The position numbers and the translations under genes were made by a program. Of a DNA stretch of 64,000 nucleotides, positions 25,794 to 34,515 are shown in pieces (the first letter of the stretch is position 1; each line of letters begins with the position of its first letter). The notes beneath the pieces are model-generated. The model was not told where the DNA came from. It saw only the letters and a list, made by a program, of their open reading frames with translations, and ran no database searches. Source of the stretch: Roseofilum capinflatum BLCC-M114. GTDB lineage: Bacteria > Cyanobacteriota > Cyanobacteriia > Cyanobacteriales > Desertifilaceae. Where the stretch lies: NCBI RefSeq assembly GCF_030068505.1, contig NZ_JAQOSO010000074.1, positions 62,001-126,000 of the forward strand, in the 5' to 3' direction.

Positions 25794-26702
25794 ATGCAGC
25801 ATCGTATCCTTGTTGTTCCGCCTACTCTAGCCCAAGCGTCTCCCGACGCTCAACCAGAGTCCCCCTCTCTGGGCCTGTTACCGATGATCTTTATGGGTCT
25901 GTCGGCCGTTCTACTGCTTGCCCTAGTCGGAGGAGGGATTTATGCCAAACTTGAGTTGGATAAAGCTAATAAAAAAGTCAAGTTTGAGGATTTTAAGAAT
26001 AAGGAACTCCAGAAAAAACTCAAACTAGCCCTGAGTACCATTACCAAAATGGAGGCCAACCCGGACTTGGTTCACTCACGGGAATTTAACCTGGACTATC
26101 TGCGAATGCGGATGGATGAGGAAGTGTTCCATTTTGCGATTGTCAATCAAATTAAAGTTAAAGTTAAAGAGCAAATTACTGTTGCTTTACGTCCCACCCA
26201 AGCTAAGGAAGGTAAAATTGGCGAGACCTCCGCATCCGCTCGTAAGATCAGTGAAGTTTTTGATGTCACCTATGAAACGGGAGAAGGGTCAGTCATTCAA
26301 AAGCGGGTGTTATTCCGAATTCAAATTAATATGACTCGTCTACCCACTCAAGCGACCTCAAAAACGATTCAGGATATTATCGATTGTATTGAAACCTATC
26401 TGAGTCCCCATCCTGACCCCAATTGGCAACCGGCCATTCAGGGCAGATTAGTTAATTTACATTGGGATCAAAAAGCGAAACCGACACCTTTACTGGTCTT
26501 AGAGCAACTGAATGAAGGAAGCAATGTGACCTTCAAGACGAAAACCCATGCCCCTTCCCCAACTCCCCCTGCGACAAAAACTTCTCGTTCGAGTAGTAGT
26601 CGCACCAAGGGTCGATCTTCGGGAAGTCGTAGTAGTGGCAAAAGTAGCAGTAGTCGAACGTCAGGAAGTCGCTCTCGCTCTCAAGCTCGGCGCTCTAAGT
26701 AA
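25794..26702 (+). CDS. Single-pass membrane protein with Ser/Arg-rich tail
   Basis: The 302-residue protein has one membrane helix (about residues 27-50), then a lysine-rich coiled segment (DKANKKVKFEDFKNKEL). A globular alpha/beta domain (about 95-235) follows, and the last 60 residues are almost only Ser, Arg, Lys, Gly and Thr. The tail should be disordered and highly basic, so it could bind nucleic acid, teichoic-like polymers or acidic lipids; this is speculation. I do not recognise the globular domain. The start MQHRIL sits well before the helix. It may be co-transcribed with the M15-type gene. Confidence 0.7.
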   Translation: MQHRILVVPPTLAQASPDAQPESPSLGLLPMIFMGLSAVLLLALVGGGIYAKLELDKANKKVKFEDFKNKELQKKLKLALSTITKMEANPDLVHSREFNLDYLRMRMDEEVFHFAIVNQIKVKVKEQITVALRPTQAKEGKIGETSASARKISEVFDVTYETGEGSVIQKRVLFRIQINMTRLPTQATSKTIQDIIDCIETYLSPHPDPNWQPAIQGRLVNLHWDQKAKPTPLLVLEQLNEGSNVTFKTKTHAPSPTPPATKTSRSSSSRTKGRSSGSRSSGKSSSSRTSGSRSRSQARRSK

Positions 26703-26815
26703 GGATGCGATCCCATGTCCGGTTCCATCGTTGTCATGGCGATCGCTACAACCCATAAACCTGTGCGTCCTCAGAGGGCGCATTTGCAGTTTATGGGGTT
26801 GCAATTGAGATTGAA

Positions 26816-26889
26816 CGGGCCCTGAGGGACTCGAACCCCCGACTTACTGATTAGAAATCAGTTGTTCTATCCGACTGAACTAAGAGCCC
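26816..26889 (-). tRNA. tRNA-Arg (anticodon TCT)
   Basis: Read on the minus strand the 74-nt cloverleaf has acceptor arm GGGCTCT/AGGGCCC and a D-loop with AGTTCAGTCGGATAGA. The anticodon stem ACTGA/TCAGT encloses loop TTTCTAA (anticodon TCT), and the T-arm contains GGTTCGAGTCC. The discriminator base is G, and no CCA is encoded. It decodes AGA, and AGG by wobble. Confidence 0.95.
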
Positions 26890-27022
26890 AGAGCTTGAGT
26901 AAGCACTTCTCCCATTATAAGTCAAACACCCCCAAAAGGGTACTGTCTCATAAAATGAGTTGCTGGATATATGAAAATTACGTTAAATTTAGTTAAGATT
27001 CATGGAGAATGAAGATTTTATT

Positions 27023-28909
27023 ATGAAATTATCTTGGAAAGTCATACTTCTGTGGACATTACCCGCCCTAGTCATTGGCTTCTTTGTGTGGCAAGGAGCC
27101 TTTGCCCCCAATGTGGTCGATGGAGGTCGCAATGCTGCAACCACGCGCATGACCTATGGCCGCTTCATTGAGTACCTGGAAGCGGGTCGAGTCAATAAAG
27201 TGGATCTCTACGAAGGCGGCAGAACGGCCATTGTGGAAGCCGTCGATCCTGAACTCGATAACATCATGCAGCGCTTGCGGGTAGACCTTCCGGGCAACTC
27301 CCCAGAAGTGATTTCCCAACTGCGCCAAGCGGATGTGAACTTGGATATCCATCCCCCCCGCAGTGATGGAGCCGTTTGGGGCTTACTGGGTAATTTAGTC
27401 TTCCCTTTACTGTTGATTGCTGGATTATTTTTCCTCTTCCGCCGTTCGGGTAATGTACCGGGGGGGCCGGGGCAGGCGATGAATTTTGCTAAATCGAAAG
27501 CTAAATTTCAAATGGAAGCCAAAACCGGTGTCATGTTTGATGATGTGGCCGGTATTGAAGAAGCTAAAGAAGAATTACAAGAAGTCGTTACATTCCTGAA
27601 GAAACCCGAACGGTTTACGGCCGTTGGCGCACGCATTCCTAAAGGGGTGCTGTTGGTGGGCCCTCCGGGAACGGGTAAAACTTTGCTGGCTAAGGCGATC
27701 GCCGGAGAAGCAGGCGTTCCCTTCTTCAGTATCTCTGGTTCCGAGTTCGTGGAAATGTTTGTTGGGGTCGGCGCTTCGCGGGTGCGCGACCTGTTTAAGA
27801 AAGCCAAAGATAACGCCCCTTGCATTATCTTCATCGATGAAATTGATGCCGTGGGTCGGCAACGGGGAGCCGGTATTGGCGGCGGAAATGATGAGCGCGA
27901 ACAAACCCTAAACCAGTTATTGACGGAAATGGATGGGTTTGAAGGTAACACAGGCATTATTATTATCGCGGCGACCAACCGCCCGGATGTGCTGGATCAG
28001 GCCCTGTTACGTCCCGGTCGCTTTGACCGTCAGGTAACGGTGGATGCTCCTGATGTGAAGGGACGGTTGGAAATTCTCGATGTTCATGCTCGCAATAAGA
28101 AATTAGCGCCGGAAGTTTCCTTAAAGGCGATCGCCCGTCGCACCCCTGGCTTTACCGGTGCAGACTTAGCTAACTTGCTCAATGAAGCTGCTATTCTCAC
28201 GGCTAGACGGCGCAAAGACGCGATCACGATGCAAGAAATTGATGATGCGGTAGACCGGGTAGTAGCGGGAATGGAAGGGACTCCCCTCACGGATGGTAAG
28301 AGCAAGCGCTTAATTGCCTATCATGAAGTCGGCCATGCGATCGTCGGAACCTTGCTCAAAGACCACGACCCCGTACAGAAAGTCACCCTCATTCCCAGGG
28401 GACAAGCCCAAGGGTTAACCTGGTTTACCCCTAGCGAAGAACAAAGCCTGATTTCTCGCGCCCAACTCACCGCTCGCATTTGTGGGGCCCTTGGGGGTCG
28501 CGCTGCCGAAGCCATCATTTTTGGCGACGCAGAAGTGACCACCGGTGCAGGGGGAGATTTGCAGCAAGTCACCGGAATGGCTCGGCAAATGGTCACCCGG
28601 TTTGGCATGTCCGATCTGGGCCCCTTATCCCTAGAAGGTCAAACCAGTGAAGTGTTCTTAGGTCGGGATCTGATGTCCCGTTCTGAATACTCAGAAGAAA
28701 TTGCCTCCCGCATTGATGCCCAAGTTCGGGTCATTGTAGAACATTGCTACGATCAAGCTCTGCAAATTATGCGCGATCATCGCAATGTCATCGATCGCCT
28801 GGTCGATCTGCTGATTGAAAAAGAAACCATTGATGGGGAAGAGTTCCGGCAGATTGTGGCGGAATATACCACGGTTCCAGAAAAGGAAAGTTACATTCCT
28901 CAAATCTAA
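27023..28909 (+). CDS. ftsH: FtsH zinc metalloprotease (FtsH2-like)
   Basis: The 628-residue membrane AAA protease has an N-terminal membrane helix (about 5-24), a lumenal/periplasmic domain and a second helix (about 113-132). The AAA module has Walker A GPPGTGKT, Walker [10 protein letters not shown] and an SRH region with RPGRFDR, and the zinc site HEVGH marks the protease domain. The N-terminus [11 protein letters not shown] and the domain sequence closely resemble Synechocystis FtsH2 (slr0228) as I recall it, the enzyme that removes damaged D1 from photosystem II. ATG 27023 is chosen over 27002 on that likeness. A strong terminator follows. Confidence 0.95.
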   Translation: MKLSWKVILLWTLPALVIGFFVWQGAFAPNVVDGGRNAATTRMTYGRFIEYLEAGRVNKVDLYEGGRTAIVEAVDPELDNIMQRLRVDLPGNSPEVISQLRQADVNLDIHPPRSDGAVWGLLGNLVFPLLLIAGLFFLFRRSGNVPGGPGQAMNFAKSKAKFQMEAKTGVMFDDVAGIEEAKEELQEVVTFLKKPERFTAVGARIPKGVLLVGPPGTGKTLLAKAIAGEAGVPFFSISGSEFVEMFVGVGASRVRDLFKKAKDNAPCIIFIDEIDAVGRQRGAGIGGGNDEREQTLNQLLTEMDGFEGNTGIIIIAATNRPDVLDQALLRPGRFDRQVTVDAPDVKGRLEILDVHARNKKLAPEVSLKAIARRTPGFTGADLANLLNEAAILTARRRKDAITMQEIDDAVDRVVAGMEGTPLTDGKSKRLIAYHEVGHAIVGTLLKDHDPVQKVTLIPRGQAQGLTWFTPSEEQSLISRAQLTARICGALGGRAAEAIIFGDAEVTTGAGGDLQQVTGMARQMVTRFGMSDLGPLSLEGQTSEVFLGRDLMSRSEYSEEIASRIDAQVRVIVEHCYDQALQIMRDHRNVIDRLVDLLIEKETIDGEEFRQIVAEYTTVPEKESYIPQI

Positions 28910-28941
28910 TCCCCTCTCTGTGTGAAAACAACCCGATGTAG

Positions 28942-28969
28942 GGGCGAACGGCTGTTCGCCCTTTTTTTA
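28942..28969 (+). terminator. Intrinsic terminator of ftsH
   Basis: GGGCGAAC pairs with GTTCGCCC around GGCT and is followed by seven T residues. It is a variant of the dispersed GTAGGGGCGAA palindrome recruited as a terminator. Confidence 0.9.
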
Positions 28970-29018
28970 TCAGAAAAATGCCGACAACTCCGTGAATTCC
29001 CTCCGGGAATGATGTCCA

Positions 29019-29624
29019 TTACTGTACTGGATGTTGGCCATAAAAGGGAAGTGCATCGATCCAACTGGGTCGTTCTCCCTGTTTCCAACCTAATGCTGCT
29101 AACTCTAAAACACTGGAAACGGTTTCGCCTAAATGGGGTGGGGTTTGAATTAAGGGATAGGAATGCTGTTCTAAGGTCTTTTGCCATCCTTCAGGAGTAA
29201 AGACTTGATCCGGAATGAGGGGGATCGGGGGATAGGTGTTCACCGGATAGATGGCTCCAAAGCGCTGCCCCCGTTGAGCAGGCATTTCTACCGCTATCAC
29301 GGGATGTTCCTCTCGACGCGACCAGGCTACAGCAGCGAGGGTAGAAATAGTAAAGAGGGGTAGATTGAGCTGTTGGGCCAGGGTGCGAGCAGTGACTAGA
29401 CCCAGACGAGTCCCGGTAAAGCCTCCAGGGCCTTTGGCAACGGCTAACCAGCTTAAGTCTTGCCAACTGAGGGGTTGAATGAAGGTTCCTAGTAAATGGT
29501 GCAGTTGACTTGAGGTTTCATGTCCGAGGTTCCAGGTTTGCGATCGCCGATTTCCGGTTAGGTCTTGGAGAGCTAAACCGAGTTGGGGGCTGGTGGTATG
29601 GAGGGCTAAACCGGACATAGACAA
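29019..29624 (-). CDS. tsaB: tRNA threonylcarbamoyladenosine biosynthesis protein TsaB
   Basis: The 201-residue ASKHA-fold protein is the TsaD partner in making t6A37 in tRNAs that read ANN codons. GLALHTTSPQLGLAL, the LAVAKGPGGFTGTRLGL motif and VTARTLAQQLNLPL are diagnostic, and the length is normal. The second ATG (29618) would remove only two residues. It is convergent with ftsH and lies just after the ftsH terminator. Confidence 0.92.
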   Translation of the reverse strand: MSMSGLALHTTSPQLGLALQDLTGNRRSQTWNLGHETSSQLHHLLGTFIQPLSWQDLSWLAVAKGPGGFTGTRLGLVTARTLAQQLNLPLFTISTLAAVAWSRREEHPVIAVEMPAQRGQRFGAIYPVNTYPPIPLIPDQVFTPEGWQKTLEQHSYPLIQTPPHLGETVSSVLELAALGWKQGERPSWIDALPFYGQHPVQ

Positions 29625-29670
29625 AATGTTCTGCTCTTAATAATTGCTTGATTAACTTTACTATTATCTA

Positions 29671-31296
29671 TTATCCCCAACCCAGCCAATGCAGCCAACG
29701 ACCGACCTCTACCCGCTCCCATAGGCTTCCTGGAAGGGACTGATTTAAGCGCAGGGGAATTTTAGGAGTGGAAAAGGATTGGGTATAAGCTGGACTGAGA
29801 AAAACTTGATAGCGTTCTTTCTCTGGGGTTAATTGTTTAATAAAGGCTAGTGAAACTCCATTTAGCAATTGATGTAGAGGTTGAAAGGGGGAGGTGACTG
29901 GATTGGAATATCTGAGATTGCCAATACTTAAATGGGGGGTTCCGATAGCGGTGAGCAGATATTTGGGCCCGGTTAAGTGGTTAAAGGGGCGGATTTGATG
30001 TTCGAGAGCAGGGGTAACAGCATCATTGGTATTGGTTAAGATCAGGGTGGGGATTTTTACGGCGCTGATTCCAGTTTCGCCAAATAAACGCCCGATCACG
30101 GGGCTAATGGCAATCACTTGTACAATGCGGTCGTCCTTGAGAGAGTGGGGTACAGTGGTGAGATCGGCGGCTGCACATTGTAACCAGTCAGCCGGAGAAC
30201 GACCCAAGGGTAGGCGATCGCGGCAAAATCGGCGTAAACTGGTTAAATCTAGCTCTGCACCGGCTAAAACGAAGGCAGTATATCCCCCCAAGGAATGACC
30301 GACCATTGTTACCCGCTCGGTGTTCAGTTTGCCGTAAAAAGGGCCGGGTTGATGATTGAGGTTTTGTAGATAATCGAGCAAAAAGCGGATATCTTGGGGG
30401 CGATCGATAAATTCTTCTGGAGGAACTAAGGTCGCCAAGTGGCTAAATTTTGACCCATTTATTAACCATTTTAGGCTACTTCCGGGATGCTCGATCGCCG
30501 CTACGGTTAATCCATTGGATGCTAAATGGTAGGCTAAACCGGATAAGTAATTGCGATCGGAGCCATATCCGTGGGAAATGACCACTAGGGGGCCAGAGGC
30601 TGGCGATTCAGGAATAGTATAGAGATCTACGGGGATCACCCGCTTTCTATCCCAATCTCGAAGGATTAATGATGTTTTTTCTACCAGGTCATCCGCCGGT
30701 TGGGTGGGATCGATGTCCCAGGTTAAAGCGTCTGAGGGTTCATTGACTAACAGTTCCCGACTCAGTAAGGGTTCTAGAAGACGACTTTGCCAATAATCAT
30801 GGTTAAACTGGAGGGCAAAGGATAGGGCGGCGGATAGATTTACGGTGATTTCTTTACCGGGATAAGCTTTGAGAATCGAGAGAACACTGAAATGGTTGTT
30901 TTTCAGGGTGGTGGTTACAGCTTGCTCTAGATAGTCGAGACGACTATCGGGCAAAATGGGAACGACACTTTGGTAAATTTCTAGACTGAGGGGAGAGTGA
31001 AAAATGTTTCTGAGGATGCGATCGCCCAGTCGGGTATCGATGGGAAACCGATAATCTATGAGCTGCTGTACCCTAGGGGTGAGGACAGAGCGATAGGGGT
31101 GCAAGGCTGGGGAGAGGGTTCCGGTTTCGCTAAAGTGTTCTAAATCGGCGATCGCGATTTGAGTCTGCCATAATCCTAAACGGAGATTGATGCGATCGGC
31201 TCCATAGGCAGCTTGTGCGAAGGCACACCAGCTTGTCAACAAAGTTAAGATCAATCTTAAACCCCATTGCCTGGGCGATCGCTTCATCATCCTCAT
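29671..31296 (-). CDS. Secreted alpha/beta hydrolase with N-terminal DUF1400-type domain
   Basis: The ~541-residue protein has a signal peptide (about 8-32, ending AAYGA). A helical N-terminal domain typical of DUF1400 (NLRLGLWQTQIAIADLEHF and following) precedes the lipase-like alpha/beta hydrolase domain (about 235-490). The oxyanion region VVISHGYGSDRNYL, the nucleophile elbow GHSLGG and a late GTPHLS histidine give a plausible Ser-Asp-His triad. Cyanobacterial homologues resemble platelet-activating-factor acetylhydrolases; the substrate is unknown. The frame extends to GTG 31326, but ATG codons at 31296, 31290 and 31287 fit the signal peptide better. Confidence 0.82.
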   Translation of the reverse strand: MRMMKRSPRQWGLRLILTLLTSWCAFAQAAYGADRINLRLGLWQTQIAIADLEHFSETGTLSPALHPYRSVLTPRVQQLIDYRFPIDTRLGDRILRNIFHSPLSLEIYQSVVPILPDSRLDYLEQAVTTTLKNNHFSVLSILKAYPGKEITVNLSAALSFALQFNHDYWQSRLLEPLLSRELLVNEPSDALTWDIDPTQPADDLVEKTSLILRDWDRKRVIPVDLYTIPESPASGPLVVISHGYGSDRNYLSGLAYHLASNGLTVAAIEHPGSSLKWLINGSKFSHLATLVPPEEFIDRPQDIRFLLDYLQNLNHQPGPFYGKLNTERVTMVGHSLGGYTAFVLAGAELDLTSLRRFCRDRLPLGRSPADWLQCAAADLTTVPHSLKDDRIVQVIAISPVIGRLFGETGISAVKIPTLILTNTNDAVTPALEHQIRPFNHLTGPKYLLTAIGTPHLSIGNLRYSNPVTSPFQPLHQLLNGVSLAFIKQLTPEKERYQVFLSPAYTQSFSTPKIPLRLNQSLPGSLWERVEVGRWLHWLGWG

Positions 31297-31331
31297 GCTT
31301 GACTCAAACTCAACAGTTCTGGGCACACCCG

Positions 31332-31709
31332 TTAACGGGTTTCTTCCTGTGCTTCTCTCAGTAATAACACAAACTGATAGGTTCCCACCGGCATATCCCT
31401 CTCAGGACTCCAATTCCCATTCACCCAATCCCAAATATAAAGCTGTTTATTCAGAATTGTCACATAAGATATCTCTCCTAAATTTCCCGTCACCAAATAC
31501 ATCGGCACACCCAACCGATAAGTATTATTACAATTTTCAGCACCCGATTGAATTTGGTTACAAATCTGACGGTATAACGTAGGATTTAAATCGATTAGTT
31601 CATGAAAATTGCGGCGGTGTTCTGCCCAAGCTGCATCCGAAATTACCATACATCCTAAAAACGCTGTTAAACTCGTTAACAGGCTGGCAACTATACGAGT
31701 TTTCATCAT
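31332..31709 (-). CDS. Small secreted protein of unknown function
   Basis: The 125-residue precursor has a clear signal peptide (MMKTRIVASLLTSLTAFL, cleavage likely after AWA). The mature part carries two nearby cysteines (QICNQI and ENCNNT) and beta strands such as LGVPMYLVTG and KQLYIWDWVNG. No catalytic motif is visible. It lies directly upstream of the hydrolase on the same strand with a short gap, so the two may be co-expressed at the cell surface. Confidence 0.7.
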   Translation of the reverse strand: MMKTRIVASLLTSLTAFLGCMVISDAAWAEHRRNFHELIDLNPTLYRQICNQIQSGAENCNNTYRLGVPMYLVTGNLGEISYVTILNKQLYIWDWVNGNWSPERDMPVGTYQFVLLLREAQEETR

Positions 31710-31846
31710 CTAGACTCCATTTGAGAATTTGGCTTTGATTATATAGCGCTACAGGCTGGTAATGGGTAACAAAGATACTCCCAACCTCTGATTGATTGAG
31801 AGCATCCTGACCTAGAGTTAAGTTTGGAGTTCACCCACTTCTATGG

Positions 31847-32191
31847 TTATTCGTTTTCTGTCGTAAATTGTCTGAGTAGCTCTTCACGAGACAATTGTAG
31901 AAGCAGAGGGGTAAATTCGTCTGAAGGCAGGGCGGCTATTCGCCCTACAATAGCAGCGAGTTCTTCATCCACTTCTCCAAACCGAACCTGCAAGAGATTA
32001 GTTATGAAGCGCACAGTAGCTTGCTCTTCCCCCTCTTGCCGTCCTTCTTGCCGTCCTTCTTGTCGTCCTTCTTGTCGTCCTTCTTGCCGTCCCTCTTGCC
32101 GTCCTTCTTGTCGTCCTTCTTGCCGTCCTTCTTGCCGTCCTTCTTCGCGCAGTTGGGCGATCGCTTCTTCATAAAGTTGAGTTAAAGTCAC
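31847..32191 (-). pseudogene. Duplicated 3' fragment of the GRQE-repeat gene
   Basis: This frame matches the C-terminal quarter of the gene at 32213-33262. The nucleotide segment 31880-32199 is a copy of 32246-32517 without a mismatch that I could find, except for four extra 12-bp GRQE units (nine here, five there). It has no proper start: the first codon is a GTG that corresponds to an internal valine of the full gene. The last residues differ (RQFTTENE against LRFRVEQD), which marks the left duplication boundary near 31880. It is probably not translated on its own. Confidence 0.75.
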
Positions 32192-32517
32192 GATTAGCTA
32201 CTCCTCTGACACTTAATCCTGTTCTACCCTAAATCGCAGGAGTAACTCTTCACGAGACAATTGTAGAAGCAGAGGGGTAAATTCGTCTGAAGGCAGGGCG
32301 GCTATTCGCCCTACAATAGCAGCGAGTTCTTCATCCACTTCTCCAAACCGAACCTGCAAGAGATTAGTTATGAAGCGCACAGTAGCTTGCTCTTCCCCCT
32401 CTTGCCGTCCTTCTTGTCGTCCTTCTTGTCGTCCTTCTTGTCGTCCTTCTTGCCGTCCTTCTTCGCGCAGTTGGGCGATCGCTTCTTCATAAAGTTGAGT
32501 TAAAGTCACGATTAGCT
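31880..32517. repeat. Tandem duplication bearing 12-bp GRQE repeats
   Basis: Left unit 31880-32199 (320 bp) and right unit 32246-32517 (272 bp) are direct repeats separated by 46 bp. The size difference of 48 bp equals four 12-bp units that encode G-R-Q-E. Identity outside the microsatellite means the duplication is recent. Confidence 0.9.
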
Positions 32518-33262
32518 CCTCATCATCTCGATCTGCTTCTTGGGTTTGCCGCGTGGCTAGAATCGTTAAAAGTTCGTAGACCAATTTTATCACATTCGCT
32601 CGCCAGCGATTCCCTTTGGGCAAAGCTTCGAGTTCTCTGATAGCTTGTTGTTGGACTCTTCCCCGTCCTAGGAGTCTCAACCATAGAGTGTCGGGAGTAC
32701 GGGGGAGTTGATGAATAACGATAATGGCGCTTTTGTAGAGTGCTGGACAATAATAGACTCCTGTCGGTTCATTGGCTAACTCCTTTGCACCAGCGCTCTC
32801 TAGTAAGTTTTCTGATGCTGTGGGAGTTAATATCCATAGTTTTGGTGGCTCAGTATCAGTCTGTTGTGTATTTTCTCTATCCCGTTCCTCTTTGGCTTGC
32901 AGTACCAATAGTTTCAACAGACAGGCGCGAATGTCCTTAGCTGTGATGGGGTTGCGAAAGGGTTCAAAGATTGCCGGAGTTTCCGTAAGTTTCCCTAACA
33001 ACCCAAGTTCGCTGGCATCAAGTTCGGAAGAAGATGGGGTAAAGAACACATCAACTTGGCGGACTTCTGAGGCAACATCTTTGCTGGTTTCTACTGTGCC
33101 AAAAGAGGAGAGGAGTTCGCTGAGGTATTGTTTAGCGAATTGGTCATGGATAAATCGGGTCACGGTGAGGCATTGAGCAACTGCAATAATTTTACCAGAA
33201 GGGAGCCAGCCATCCCATAGCCAGGGTTGACGGGCGATCGTAGACTGATTAAGGTTTAACAT
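32213..33262 (-). CDS. Cyanobacterial GRQE-repeat protein (possible PD-(D/E)xK/Rpn-like)
   Basis: The 349-residue protein has an N-terminal alpha/beta domain (about 1-215) with RQVDVFFTP, LLVLQAKEER and PKLWILTP strands, a helical linker, five GRQE units (about 272-291) and a C-terminal helical tail (VRFITNLLQVRFGEVDEEL). Tails of this kind occur on cyanobacterial Rpn/PD-(D/E)xK nuclease-like proteins, sometimes mislabelled as flagellar assembly protein H. The DVFF and QAKEE segments could be the D and ExK-like core, but I am not sure. The GRQE block would form a charged single helix. Its 3' end was recently duplicated downstream. Confidence 0.65.
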   Translation of the reverse strand: MLNLNQSTIARQPWLWDGWLPSGKIIAVAQCLTVTRFIHDQFAKQYLSELLSSFGTVETSKDVASEVRQVDVFFTPSSSELDASELGLLGKLTETPAIFEPFRNPITAKDIRACLLKLLVLQAKEERDRENTQQTDTEPPKLWILTPTASENLLESAGAKELANEPTGVYYCPALYKSAIIVIHQLPRTPDTLWLRLLGRGRVQQQAIRELEALPKGNRWRANVIKLVYELLTILATRQTQEADRDDEELIVTLTQLYEEAIAQLREEGRQEGRQEGRQEGRQEGRQEGEEQATVRFITNLLQVRFGEVDEELAAIVGRIAALPSDEFTPLLLQLSREELLLRFRVEQD

Positions 33263-33280
33263 TCAACCCCCTCAACTCAT

Positions 33281-34333
33281 ATGACCTTACCCGCAGATTT
33301 AATCGGGCAACTCAAACAGAACCAAAGCCGTTTATACGAACTGATCGATCGCTTCAGTCAAGCGAAAGTATTAGTTGTTGGCGATCTAACCCTCGATGAA
33401 TTCCTCACCGGTCAAGTAGAACGACTCTCCAGAGAAGCCCCTGTTCTGATTTTACGCCATGAGGAAACCCGCCAAATTCCTGGAGGGGGAGCCAACGCGG
33501 TTTACAATTTGGCGAAATTGGGGGGACAAATTAAAGCGGTGGGTATTGTGGGAAAAGATGACCAAGGGCAAGCCCTGCGGCGGATTTTTGAGGAAGCGGG
33601 GATTAATACCCAAGGCATTCTGATCGATGAAACCCGGCCCACAGTCACCAAAAGTCGCATTTCTGGCCATGCTCGTCAGTCGGTCACTCAGCAAATTGTG
33701 CGGGTCGATCGCAAGTCGGATCGGTTGCCAGAGTTATCTTTACAACAGGCGTTAGCGGATTATGTTCAATCCCAATTAGATCGGGTAGACGGTGTGATTT
33801 GTTCGGACTATGGGGATGGAGTCTTTTGCACTCGACCAGATGGGCAAGTCTCTCCCGTGATTCCCGCCAGCTTAAGCCATAATCGAGTAATGGTAGATAC
33901 GCAAAAAGATTTGCAACGCTATCGGGGAGCAACCTTGTTTACTCCCAATTTACCGGAGGCAGAACAGGCGGTGGGTTATGCCATTGATTCGGATGAGCGG
34001 TTAATGCAAGCGGGGGAAGAGTTGTTAAAGATGACTGAAGCCAGTCATCTTTTAATGACTCGTGGAGATGAGGGGATGAGCTTGTTTACACCGGAAAAGC
34101 CCATGGTTCATATTCCCGCCTTTAACCGTCGCCAGGTGTTTGATGTTACGGGAGCTGGGGATACGGTGATTGCGGCTGTGTCTTTGGCGTTGTGTGTGGG
34201 GGCTTCGTTTTGGGAGGCGACGGTGTTGGGCAATTTGGCGGCTTCTCTGGTGGTGCGCCAGTTCGGAACGGCGACAACCCAGGGTGAAGAGATGAAACAG
34301 GCTTTGGCGGAGATGCTGGAGAATAGGGAATAG
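33281..34333 (+). CDS. rfaE1: PfkB-family sugar kinase (RfaE1/HldE kinase-domain type)
   Basis: The 350-residue ribokinase-fold enzyme resembles the kinase half of HldE, which phosphorylates D-glycero-D-manno-heptose 7-phosphate. VVGDLTLDEF, IPGGGANAVYNLAKLGG, the SDYGDGV strand and the catalytic DVTGAGDTV near residue 290 are all present. The adenylyltransferase half is missing, so any heptose activation would need a second protein. The divergent GRQE gene starts 18 nt away. The stop codon lies inside a GGGAATA repeat array, so the last residues (ENRE) are encoded by repeat DNA. Confidence 0.8.
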   Translation: MTLPADLIGQLKQNQSRLYELIDRFSQAKVLVVGDLTLDEFLTGQVERLSREAPVLILRHEETRQIPGGGANAVYNLAKLGGQIKAVGIVGKDDQGQALRRIFEEAGINTQGILIDETRPTVTKSRISGHARQSVTQQIVRVDRKSDRLPELSLQQALADYVQSQLDRVDGVICSDYGDGVFCTRPDGQVSPVIPASLSHNRVMVDTQKDLQRYRGATLFTPNLPEAEQAVGYAIDSDERLMQAGEELLKMTEASHLLMTRGDEGMSLFTPEKPMVHIPAFNRRQVFDVTGAGDTVIAAVSLALCVGASFWEATVLGNLAASLVVRQFGTATTQGEEMKQALAEMLENRE

Positions 34334-34384
34334 GGAATGGGGAATAGGGAATAGGGAATAGGGAATGGGGAATGGGGAATGGGT
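34321..34384. repeat. Heptamer short tandem repeat (GGGAATA / GGGAATG)
   Basis: About nine heptamers of mixed GGGAATA and GGGAATG begin inside the last codons of the sugar kinase gene. Same family as 15306-15370. Confidence 0.92.
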
Positions 34385-34412
34385 TCGTGTGATTGCTATA
34401 GTGGTCAGGGGT

Positions 34413-34472
34413 GTAGGGGCGGGTTCTCCCAAATCTCGACGACTGATAAATTTATGAGCTAAACCCGCCCTA
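34413..34472. repeat. Inverted repeat TAGGGGCGGGTT / AACCCGCCCTA
   Basis: Eleven-base arms with one mismatch enclose a 37-nt loop, 44 nt before rfbB. It is related in design to the element at 59196-59256 (TAGGGGTGGGTT arms). Confidence 0.65.
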
Positions 34473-34515
34473 ATAGGTCTGAATATCAACGGTAATTTTA
34501 AGGATATTTAAGGAT

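Noticed and set aside
31824-32174. Plus-strand open frame with repeated CRPS units
   Set aside because: Antisense of the GRQE microsatellite.
32040-32460. Regularly spaced short repeats that resemble a CRISPR array at first glance
   Set aside because: Unit is 12 bp with no spacers and encodes G-R-Q-E in frame; no cas gene is near.
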